Origin: an uncultured Bacilli bacterium
Lineage (GTDB): Bacteria > Bacillota_I > Bacilli_A > RF39 > UBA660
NCBI GenBank assembly: GCA_944363695.1
Contig: CALVUW010000078.1
Span: 1-5,411 of the forward strand
Reading direction: 5' to 3'
Length of the DNA: 5,411 nt
Shown here: in pieces, positions 1 through 4,752 of the stretch
Numbering within the stretch: position 1 is the stretch's first letter
Layout of the letters: each line of letters opens with the position of its first letter
Program-made: the position numbers and the translations under genes
Notes under the pieces: model-generated
Databases searched by the model: none
What the model was told of the DNA's origin: nothing
What the model saw: only the letters and a program-made list of their open reading frames with translations

Positions 1-402
1 AGGCTTAATCTCTTCCAAGCGCAATTGTTCAATCTTATTAGCAGCTTGCAACACTAACCGTTGATCTTGTAAATGTAAATTTTCACTATAAATCGTCGTA
101 AGCTTAATTTTATCCTGCTGTTGTAATTGTTGTAAAAAATAAGGATAGTAAGTTAATAAAATCGTTAGATCACCATTTTCAACAAGATATTGAAAATCAA
201 TATGCTCAGCTAGTTGCGTCTTGTTCTGCTCGATTTCTTCATAAATGGTTACCGGCAAAAATTCTGGTAAAGTTAATAACACTTGCCAATGGCCACTTTG
301 CCGATTAATAATAATTTTTTCCAAATGGGCATGCTCAAAAAAAGAGTAATTATCTGGATTCAGATGAATTCTCTCTAACAATAATTTTACTTTGTCTTCC
401 AT
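1..402 (-). CDS. polC: DNA polymerase III PolC, N-terminal 134 residues (partial, runs off left edge)
   Basis: The minus-strand frame starting at the ATG at 402-400 stays open for 134 codons to base 1, so the gene continues outside the window. The protein begins MEDKVKLLLERIHL. From residue 22 it reads FEHAHLEKIIINRQSGHW, then LPEFLPVTIYEEIEQN at 45-60. This matches from memory the N-terminal domain of Gram-positive PolC (B. subtilis has FEHGEIKKLTIHKASKSW and then a LLPFQIYDTL segment), including the offset from the start codon. PolC is the replicative polymerase of Bacillota, about 1,430-1,460 residues, with OB, exonuclease, PHP and polymerase domains all downstream of the part seen here. 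The start is set by GGAGG at 412-408, five bases before the ATG. It lies 19 bases after the stop of the preceding gene and has no obvious promoter of its own, so it is probably co-transcribed with it. The family call rests on N-terminal similarity only, because no catalytic motif is in view. Confidence 0.8.
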   Translation of the reverse strand, partial: MEDKVKLLLERIHLNPDNYSFFEHAHLEKIIINRQSGHWQVLLTLPEFLPVTIYEEIEQNKTQLAEHIDFQYLVENGDLTILLTYYPYFLQQLQQQDKIKLTTIYSENLHLQDQRLVLQAANKIEQLRLEEIKP

Positions 403-421
403 AACTGCCTCCGCTATTGTT

Positions 422-1261
422 TTAAATGATTTCTAATTCACTAATTTTAATAATATGTCGTTGATTTTTAATACAAAATTCAATAAATGCCAATAAATCT
501 AGTGACGCTAATTGTTTTTCATAAGGATATTTATCCGTATCAAACGCAATATTATCACGAACCATATAATTGATAATTTCTGCTTTACTTACTCCTAAAT
601 ACATTAACCAATAAGGATAAATCTGACGCTTTAAAAATTTTAAAGACGGATCACCTCGTAAATAAACACTTTTACCATATAATCGTGTCGCTAATTCATT
701 ATTAATCGCTAGCTCGATCACCGCTTGAACGATTTCCTTATATTCTACTTGAAAATCTTGTAATTCTTTTTGCACGATACAATTTAGTAAAGAAATAATC
801 GCTTCACTAGGATAAGTCAAATCTTCTCTTCTACCCCAAGTAATTGTATTCACTTTTTTCCCTTTTACCACTTTCATATCCGTAATATTTAATTTAGGAT
901 GTACAACTAATACATGATAAAGTTTAATATCAAACCGTAAAATATCTTTCAAATCTTTACTTAACTGCTTTTTATATTCATCCCAAGTTTTTAATAAAGA
1001 TAAACGATACACCTCCGTCTGCTCATGTACCGTCTGATAAATATCGGATGCTTTTACCATATCAAAAATCGTATCATCATCCGGTATATAATTCTTAGGA
1101 TCTTTTAATATTTTACGTTCCTCAGCTGCCAATTTATTATAACTATGACGATAACTTTTCCACAATTTTTGTTTAAAGCGTTGTACTTCTTCAGAAATAG
1201 AAGCTTGAAATAAAAGATTCCAAATTAAAATATAGTCATTTAATACAAAGTTCAAATTCAT
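422..1261 (-). CDS. Hypothetical protein (279 aa), cytoplasmic, upstream of polC
   Basis: I do not recognise this protein. It has no signal peptide, no convincing membrane segment, no Cys cluster and no HExxH or Walker motif. It looks like a folded, mostly helical soluble protein. The N-terminus (1-20) is hydrophobic and aromatic but broken by Asn and Asp. Residues 24-55 and 80-108 are charged amphipathic helices. A beta-like stretch at 113-142 (KLYHVLVVHPKLNI, then VVKGKKVNTITWGRRE) is followed by helices. The segment at 180-225 has a distinctive ELAINNELATRLYG, then IYPYWLMYLG, which would make a good search query. The start is the ATG at 1261-1259, with GGGGG at 1275-1271 nine bases upstream. 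Between them lies an extra ATG (1267-1265) directly followed by TAG. The gene has its own extended -10 promoter and is separated by a terminator from the gene before it. Its close coupling to polC implies expression together with replication functions, but gives no function. Confidence 0.85.
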   Translation of the reverse strand: MNLNFVLNDYILIWNLLFQASISEEVQRFKQKLWKSYRHSYNKLAAEERKILKDPKNYIPDDDTIFDMVKASDIYQTVHEQTEVYRLSLLKTWDEYKKQLSKDLKDILRFDIKLYHVLVVHPKLNITDMKVVKGKKVNTITWGRREDLTYPSEAIISLLNCIVQKELQDFQVEYKEIVQAVIELAINNELATRLYGKSVYLRGDPSLKFLKRQIYPYWLMYLGVSKAEIINYMVRDNIAFDTDKYPYEKQLASLDLLAFIEFCIKNQRHIIKISELEII

Positions 1262-1292
1262 CTACATCTTCCCCCAAACTCTACCTACTTAT

Positions 1293-1320
1293 ACTATAGC
1301 ATAAAATAACACTTTCTAAA
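1293..1320 (-). promoter_or_regulatory. Promoter of the 279-aa gene and probably polC
   Basis: On the minus strand an extended -10 element TGCTATAGT occupies 1301-1293 (TATAGT, 5 of 6 to consensus, with the TG dinucleotide one base upstream). A weak -35 TTTAGA (4 of 6) lies at 1320-1315 with a 16-base spacer. The expected start near 1286 gives a leader of about 25 bases. It sits just downstream of the terminator of the preceding gene, as expected for the start of a new transcription unit. Confidence 0.55.
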
Positions 1321-1342
1321 AGCACAACTAAAAAATTCCACA

Positions 1343-1369
1343 AAAAAAGACTAACTCATAGCCTTTTTT
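1343..1369 (-). terminator. Rho-independent terminator after the 231-aa gene
   Basis: On the minus strand the arm at 1369-1359 (AAAAAAGGCTA) pairs with 1353-1343 (TAGTCTTTTTT): 11 pairs including one G-U wobble, around the five-base loop TGAGT, ending in a T run that extends to 1342. It starts 11 bases after the stop codon at 1382-1380. The wobble becomes an A-C mismatch on the plus strand, so the hairpin is built for minus-strand transcription. Confidence 0.75.
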
Positions 1370-1379
1370 CCTCTCTTAT

Positions 1380-2075
1380 TTAACGGGGAATAATTGGTTG
1401 TAAATCATACATAGTTCCATCCTTTGTTTGAGCTAATATCGTTACATAACTAGTAGCATTGGCTTGATAAAATTTAACCACGTCAGTAAGGTTTGATAAA
1501 GCACCATATGATTTCAAGTTATCCATTCCCGCTTGTAAAGCTGTTTTAACAGGAATGTATTCAACAGTACCATCTTCCATTAGAAATAAAATAACATCCC
1601 CGGTGGCATCTTGCCCAATTCCTCCAAAGAAAATATCTACTACTTTTTGATTAAAGGTAATATTGTGAGGCTCATAAACATAACTTTCTGCTGCCGTAAA
1701 CCAACCTAAGCTGTAGGCTTCGTTGACTAAGGTAGCATTAATAGAAAGCGTTACCGTTGTTCTAGCCGCATCAAGAGAAATATTAATACCATCTGCATGG
1801 GTTGGCACAGTTAAGGTATAAGAACCAGTGGCATTAGCCACCTTATTCGTATCAAATTGCCAATTGTTTTCTGCAACCGGAGCAGCAGGTTCTTCAGCTT
1901 CTGTTTCCTCTTCAGATGGTGTTTGTACCTGTTCTGTCGATGATGTTTCTTCTTTCGCTCCAAACGTTACATATCCTGTTACATTTGCTACTAACAGAAC
2001 AATAGCACATACAACCAAACCGATTAATAAACCTAGTAGCACATAAAGACCTTTCTTACTTTTTTGATTTTCCAT
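1380..2075 (-). CDS. Hypothetical single-pass membrane protein with extracellular beta-rich domain (231 aa)
   Basis: I do not recognise a named family. The short Lys-rich N-terminus (residues 1-8) precedes a hydrophobic helix at about 10-31, so the expected topology is N-in with the rest outside. Residues 41-69 form a Glu/Ser/Thr/Pro-rich, low-complexity acidic linker, as in tethered wall-facing proteins. Residues 71-231 look like a compact beta-rich domain. It contains two copies of a strand-turn-strand motif around DGT: ILFLMEDGTVEYIPV (DGT at 168-170) and ILAQTKDGTMYDLQPI (DGT at 219-221). There is no lipobox and no LPxTG-type sorting signal. The start ATG at 2075-2073 has AGAAGG at 2086-2081, five bases upstream. 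The gene has an extended -10 promoter very like that of the gene before it and ends at a terminator. It may be a surface sensor or envelope-associated protein, but that is inference from topology only. Confidence 0.88.
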   Translation of the reverse strand: MENQKSKKGLYVLLGLLIGLVVCAIVLLVANVTGYVTFGAKEETSSTEQVQTPSEEETEAEEPAAPVAENNWQFDTNKVANATGSYTLTVPTHADGINISLDAARTTVTLSINATLVNEAYSLGWFTAAESYVYEPHNITFNQKVVDIFFGGIGQDATGDVILFLMEDGTVEYIPVKTALQAGMDNLKSYGALSNLTDVVKFYQANATSYVTILAQTKDGTMYDLQPIIPR

Positions 2076-2093
2076 TGTTACCTTCTTTATGTT

Positions 2094-2102
2094 ATCATAT
2101 CA
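2094..2102 (-). promoter_or_regulatory. Extended -10 promoter of the 231-aa membrane protein gene
   Basis: TGATATGAT on the minus strand is an extended -10 (TG-n-TATGAT). No acceptable -35 is present at 16-18 bases (CTAGTC at 2122-2117), so the extended element would have to carry recognition, or an activator help. The expected start near 2087 gives a leader of only about 12 bases, placing the ribosome binding site (2086-2081) at the very 5' end of the mRNA. The same nonamer occurs upstream of the neighbouring gene. Confidence 0.5.
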
Positions 2103-2125
2103 CAAGCGATCAAAACGACTAGTAA

Positions 2126-2135
2126 AAAGTGATAA
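2126..2135 (-). promoter_or_regulatory. Possible regulator box TTATCACTTT, copy 1
   Basis: The decamer TTATCACTTT (minus strand) lies 23 bases upstream of the extended -10 of the 231-aa gene, with TTTTGAT (2115-2109) in between. An identical decamer with a matching arrangement stands before the 275-aa gene. The region is AT-rich, so chance cannot be excluded; the case rests on conserved order and spacing. The overlapping bases could also form part of a weak AT-only hairpin at the end of the upstream transcript. Confidence 0.25.
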
Positions 2136-2165
2136 TTTTGATAACTTTTAGTTAATGCTTGACAC

Positions 2166-2993
2166 TTAGAAATTAGTGATAACATAATAAACACCAAAAC
2201 CAACCGCAGCAATTAACAAGATAGAAAATAAGATTCGTAAGAAAACAATTCCAGCTGGAACTTTAGCATCTTCTTCTTCATCACTATCAAAGTCATCTAT
2301 ATTTAGATCCATTGAGCGCGTATAGAAAGATTTATCCATATCTTTCATAATATTATTGGCTGTCTTTTCTATTGGTGCAGCCTGCTCTTCTTCCGCTTTA
2401 GCAGCAATGGCTTTTGATACTTCATCATTAACATTAGTAGCCATTAGATCACTTAATAAACTACCACCTTCTTCTTCATCGATTTGCTCGCGTAATTCCT
2501 TAGAAGTAATGGTATGAATTAACTCTTCTAATTCTTCTTCGTTATCCACCGGCTTAATCTTTTTATTTTTTTCTTCTTTAAATTTATTGATTTCTTCTTC
2601 GCTACTTTCTAATATATTGTATTTTTCATTATGCAGCTTCCGTTTTCTTTCTAGTTCATCCCGTTCTCTTAGTTTCTTTGCCTCTTCTAATATCATATTA
2701 ATATCATGTGGTTTATCATCATTTCGATATAAATAATTAAACTCATCCAACTCTTTTTGAACTTTCGGCTTTTCTTCAATAATACCATAATCTTTAATTT
2801 GGTGATAGCCTTGTCTAGTTCGATAGTTTTTCTTAGCAGCGTTTAATTCTACTGCCTCTATTTTAGGAATATCTGCAAATGTTGTCGATTTCTCAATTGG
2901 TCCTAAATCATGATAAAGTTCTTGGTTTCTCTCTAATCGGCTTTTGCGTCGATTATCATCAGAGGAATACTCATACCTTTGCATTCTTCCCAT
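2166..2993 (-). CDS. Hypothetical tail-anchored cytoplasmic protein (275 aa)
   Basis: No named family is recognised. The protein has a single hydrophobic helix at its extreme C-terminus (about 248-271, followed by only ITNF), which gives a tail-anchored, N-in topology with about 245 residues in the cytoplasm. That cytoplasmic part is highly charged. A basic N-terminus (1-24, RRKSRLERNQELY) is followed by a low-complexity stretch, a probable helix or coiled coil at about 96-145, a short folded-looking island EEELEELIHTITSKELREQ (152-170), an Ala/Glu-rich helix (190-205), and a second island KSFYTRSMDLNIDDFD (221-236) just before an acidic run and the membrane helix. The islands look like binding motifs on an otherwise flexible tether, which would suit a scaffold or recruitment protein at the membrane; this is inference. 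The start ATG at 2993-2991 has AGGTGAG at 3003-2997, three bases upstream. It is divergent from the ferredoxin gene. Confidence 0.88.
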   Translation of the reverse strand: MGRMQRYEYSSDDNRRKSRLERNQELYHDLGPIEKSTTFADIPKIEAVELNAAKKNYRTRQGYHQIKDYGIIEEKPKVQKELDEFNYLYRNDDKPHDINMILEEAKKLRERDELERKRKLHNEKYNILESSEEEINKFKEEKNKKIKPVDNEEELEELIHTITSKELREQIDEEEGGSLLSDLMATNVNDEVSKAIAAKAEEEQAAPIEKTANNIMKDMDKSFYTRSMDLNIDDFDSDEEEDAKVPAGIVFLRILFSILLIAAVGFGVYYVITNF

Positions 2994-3019
2994 TGTCTCA
3001 CCTACTTTATTATAGGTAC

Positions 3020-3048
3020 ATCATATCATAATCCTATCAAAATTTAAA
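3020..3048 (-). promoter_or_regulatory. Promoter of the tail-anchored protein gene
   Basis: An extended -10 TGATATGAT occupies 3028-3020 on the minus strand, identical to the one before the 231-aa gene. A -35-like TTTAAA (4 of 6) lies at 3048-3043 with a 17-base spacer. The start expected near 3013 gives a leader of about 20 bases. A perfect TATAAT also lies closer to the gene (3014-3009), but starting from it would cut into the ribosome binding site, so it is less likely. The region overlaps the divergent ferredoxin promoter. Confidence 0.5.
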
Positions 3049-3049
3049 G

Positions 3050-3078
3050 TGGTCAAAGTGATAAAAATACGGTATAAT
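3050..3078 (+). promoter_or_regulatory. Ferredoxin promoter
   Basis: A perfect -10 TATAAT at 3073-3078 is preceded, after a 17-base spacer, by TGGTCA (4 of 6 to the -35 consensus) at 3050-3055. The start expected near 3085 gives a leader of about 12 bases that begins almost directly with the AGGAGG ribosome binding site. The -35 lies beside the minus-strand promoter elements of the divergent gene, so the two promoters probably compete for polymerase or share a regulator. Confidence 0.65.
3055..3064 (-). promoter_or_regulatory. Possible regulator box TTATCACTTT, copy 2
   Basis: This is the second copy of the decamer found at 2126-2135. It lies 26 bases upstream of the extended -10 of the tail-anchored protein gene, again with TTTTGAT (3042-3036) in between. 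It also falls inside the spacer of the plus-strand ferredoxin promoter, so a protein bound here could block the ferredoxin while acting upstream of the divergent gene. On the plus strand AAAGTG is directly repeated at 3046-3051 and 3055-3060 with a 9-base period. Confidence 0.25.
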
Positions 3079-3096
3079 GTCTAAAAGGAGGTTTTT

Positions 3097-3288
3097 ATGA
3101 AAGTTAAAGTAAATCAAGACGCTTGTATTGGCTGTGGTGCTTGCGCTGCTATTTGTCCGGAGGTATTTGAATTAAATGATGAAGGACTAAGTATTGCCAA
3201 GCAAGAAGAAGTACCTACTGATCAAGAAGAAATGGCACGTGATGCGGCTGACTCTTGTCCAACTGGTGCTATTGAAGTAGAAGAATAA
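3097..3288 (+). CDS. [4Fe-4S] ferredoxin (63 aa)
   Basis: This is a small cytoplasmic low-potential electron carrier with one [4Fe-4S] cluster. Cluster ligands are visible as C10-IG-C13-GA-C16 and the remote C54 in DSCPTGAI. A fifth cysteine, C20, precedes Pro21. The sequence is close to single-cluster ferredoxins of the Thermotoga type over its whole length, including the N-terminal MKVKV strand, the acidic centre and the final AIEVEE. In the Thermotoga protein the residue equivalent to C20 forms a disulfide with a cysteine eight residues before the last ligand. Here that position is Met46 or its neighbour, so C20 has no partner. The start has AGGAGG at 3086-3091 with ideal spacing. The gene stands alone with its own promoter and terminator and is the only plus-strand gene here, so its redox partner is not revealed by context. 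The symbol fer would fit, but the name is not specific. Confidence 0.95.
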   Translation: MKVKVNQDACIGCGACAAICPEVFELNDEGLSIAKQEEVPTDQEEMARDAADSCPTGAIEVEE

Positions 3289-3292
3289 AGGA

Positions 3293-3322
3293 AAAAATGT
3301 TATTTGCTTGAATAACATTTTT
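3293..3322. terminator. Bidirectional terminator shared by ferredoxin and rluB
   Basis: A perfect 12-bp inverted repeat: AAAAATGTTATT (3293-3304) pairs with AATAACATTTTT (3311-3322) around the six-base loop TGCTTG. A and T runs flank both sides, so it can act in either direction. It starts five bases after the ferredoxin stop. On the other strand its outer arm overlaps the rluB stop codon (TAA at 3323-3321), so two convergent genes end on one compact hairpin. Confidence 0.85.
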
Positions 3323-4031
3323 ATTTGAATTGATATACTCTTGCTACTTCTTTAGGACTCAACATCCGATACTGTCCGCTTTTTAAATCTTTAACATCAA
3401 AAAAGGCCAATCGTTCTCGTTTTAACTTTAATACTTCAAAACCAACCGCTTGAAACATCCTTTTTACCTGATGATTCATTCCCTCATGAATACTTACTTC
3501 TACATAAGAAGTATTCTGCTTTGTATGTATTTTTCTTAATTTAACCCTACTCGGTTTAATTAATTTTCCATCTAATCTTACACCATTTTCTAAAGCATGA
3601 ATCGTATCTCCCTTCACGATACCTGCTACTTTAGCTAAATAGACCTTCTCAATTTTATGAGACGGATGCATTAAAATATTAGCAAAATCACCGTCATTAG
3701 TAAGTAATAATACCCCCGTTGTATCATAATCCAAGCGACCAACCGGATAAATTCTTTCTTTACAATCAATCAAATCAACGACCGTCTTTCGATTCTTTTC
3801 ATCACTAACACTTGTAATCACACCACGTGGTTTATTTAATAAGTAATATACTTTCTTTTCTTTACCGATCACTTGTCCATTGACCTCAATTAAATCTTTA
3901 GGACTAACTTTGGTACCTAACTCTCTGATAACGGTACCGTTTACTTTTACTACCCCCGCCATAATTAATTCTTCTGCTTTACGTCTAGATGTAATGCCTG
4001 CTTTGGCTATTACTTTTTGCAAACGTTCCAT
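3321..4031 (-). CDS. rluB: 23S rRNA pseudouridine synthase, RluB/RsuA family
   Basis: Converts a uridine to pseudouridine in 23S rRNA (helix 90 region, E. coli U2605, if truly RluB) during ribosome maturation. Numbered from MERLQKVIA, an S4 RNA-binding domain covers about residues 1-58 (ITSRRKAEELIMAG, then VKVNG). The catalytic domain follows with NKPRG at 66-70, the catalytic Asp101 in GRLDYDTTGVLLLTNDGD, an EKVYLAKV strand near 128, and the C-terminal EGMNHQVKRMF. The length of 236 residues is normal. An upstream GTG (4040) and ATG (4037) are also in frame. The ATG at 4031 is preferred because it reproduces the usual family N-terminus and sits eight bases from AGGAAGG (4046-4040), while the GTG overlaps that site. 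The sequence fits RluB better than RsuA or RluE/F, but the exact target uridine cannot be fixed from sequence. It has its own promoter and a terminator shared with the ferredoxin gene. Confidence 0.93.
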   Translation of the reverse strand: MERLQKVIAKAGITSRRKAEELIMAGVVKVNGTVIRELGTKVSPKDLIEVNGQVIGKEKKVYYLLNKPRGVITSVSDEKNRKTVVDLIDCKERIYPVGRLDYDTTGVLLLTNDGDFANILMHPSHKIEKVYLAKVAGIVKGDTIHALENGVRLDGKLIKPSRVKLRKIHTKQNTSYVEVSIHEGMNHQVKRMFQAVGFEVLKLKRERLAFFDVKDLKSGQYRMLSPKEVARVYQFK

Positions 4032-4049
4032 CTCCATCACCTTCCTGTT

Positions 4050-4078
4050 ATTCTACCATTTTTTTGCTCCACTGTAAA
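4050..4078 (-). promoter_or_regulatory. rluB promoter
   Basis: On the minus strand, TTTACA (5 of 6 to the -35 consensus) at 4078-4073, a 17-base spacer, and TAGAAT (5 of 6) at 4055-4050, itself preceded by TGG to give an extended -10. This is one of the best sigma-A-type promoters in the window. The start expected at about 4044-4042 lies inside the AGGAAGG ribosome binding site. The leader is therefore about 12 bases, and the GTG at 4040 is practically excluded as start codon. Confidence 0.65.
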
Positions 4079-4085
4079 CCAAAGA

Positions 4086-4107
4086 AAGAATAGATAGCTC
4101 TATTCTT
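4086..4107 (-). terminator. Probable terminator after the LtaS-like operon
   Basis: A perfect 9-bp inverted repeat, AAGAATAGA (minus strand 4107 downwards) and TCTATTCTT around the loop GCTA, overlaps the stop codon (TAG, 4102-4100) of the upstream gene and is followed by the T-rich TCTTTGGTTT. The stem is AT-rich and the tail is interrupted by GG, so termination may be partial. It lies just upstream of the rluB promoter, consistent with a transcription-unit boundary. Confidence 0.5.
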
Positions 4108-4738
4108 CTGTTTCATTCAATATTTCCATTTCTACTAATGATAATTTCTTATCTTCATGCATAAAGCGTAGTATCGTTTCTGTTTGATAGTCTGTCTCTG
4201 TTGTGTAAGTCCAACTAACTCTTACTTCATATGCTTGCTCATCCGTTACATCTAAAGCCGTAAAAGTAATTGGCTCTACCGATTCAACTGTCACAGTATC
4301 AACTGTTGGTAATTCTTGATGACGATCATCATACATATTATTTTGTACGAACTTATATATCTTATCTTCTGCCTTTAATAAGAAATTGTCTAAAGCAGCA
4401 CTATGAACAAAGTCAGTTCCTCCTACATCCGTATTAGCAACTTTATCGCTTAATGAGAAGAAGTCTAAGATAAACATTTCACTAATCTTAGTAACATATT
4501 TTTCCTCATCCACTGGATCTTCTGCTAAAATGTCACTTAATTCAGTAAACATCGTCTTGTACTTTTCACTCTTATTAGATTTTAGAACATAACCATAATC
4601 AGCAATTTCATTGACAACAGTTGGAGCTTCTGCTGCTTTCTTATCCGTAAATTGTGAAACAATTAACAATATCACACCAGCTAACACTAAAAGAAAGCCA
4701 ATGATTAATACCCGTTTTACACTCTTTTTTAATTTCAT
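4100..4738 (-). CDS. Hypothetical single-pass membrane protein (212 aa), partner of LtaS-like sulfatase
   Basis: No named family is recognised. A basic N-terminus (MKLKKSVKR) precedes a hydrophobic helix at about 9-29, then a short Ala/Lys/Glu linker, so the protein is probably anchored with its bulk outside. The outer domain (about 42-212) starts with helices (57-72, 79-100, 112-135; note ISEMFILDFFSLSDKV and then DVGGTDFVHSAALDNFL) and ends with several beta strands (146-163, 169-180 with RVSWTYTT, 184-205). This alpha-then-curved-sheet order recalls NTF2-like extracytoplasmic domains, but that is a guess from pattern. There are no cysteines and no lipobox. It begins 14 bases after the sulfatase stop, with AAGGAG at 4750-4745 six bases before the ATG, so the two are almost certainly co-transcribed. 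An accessory role in teichoic acid synthesis is suggested by context only. Confidence 0.88.
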   Translation of the reverse strand: MKLKKSVKRVLIIGFLLVLAGVILLIVSQFTDKKAAEAPTVVNEIADYGYVLKSNKSEKYKTMFTELSDILAEDPVDEEKYVTKISEMFILDFFSLSDKVANTDVGGTDFVHSAALDNFLLKAEDKIYKFVQNNMYDDRHQELPTVDTVTVESVEPITFTALDVTDEQAYEVRVSWTYTTETDYQTETILRFMHEDKKLSLVEMEILNETEE

Positions 4739-4752
4739 ATGTTTCTCCTTTT

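Noticed and set aside
422..1261. Possible metalloprotease because of the ELAINNELA segment in the 279-aa protein
   Set aside because: There is no HExxH or other His pair, and the downstream residues do not supply metal ligands. The resemblance is only in helical pattern.
1828..2046. Plus-strand open frame of 72 codons
   Set aside because: It lies wholly antisense to the 231-aa gene, over its linker and membrane helix. Its Ser/Ala/Val-rich, low-complexity product mirrors that coding sequence, and it has no convincing ribosome binding site.
1380..2075. Lipoprotein signal in the 231-aa protein (Cys23 within the hydrophobic helix)
   Set aside because: The residues before it are Leu-Val-Val, which lacks the small residue required at -1, and the hydrophobic stretch continues after the cysteine. 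A plain membrane helix fits better.
2126..2150. Hairpin AAAAGT...ACTTTT between the 275-aa and 231-aa genes as a terminator
   Set aside because: On the minus strand it gives six AT-rich pairs, then a mismatch and two more pairs, with only one G-C pair. It is too weak to call, and it overlaps the better-supported regulatory decamer.
3880..4077. Plus-strand open frame of 65 codons
   Set aside because: It is antisense to the start of rluB, whose protein is clearly real. The product is a hydrophobic shadow without family resemblance.
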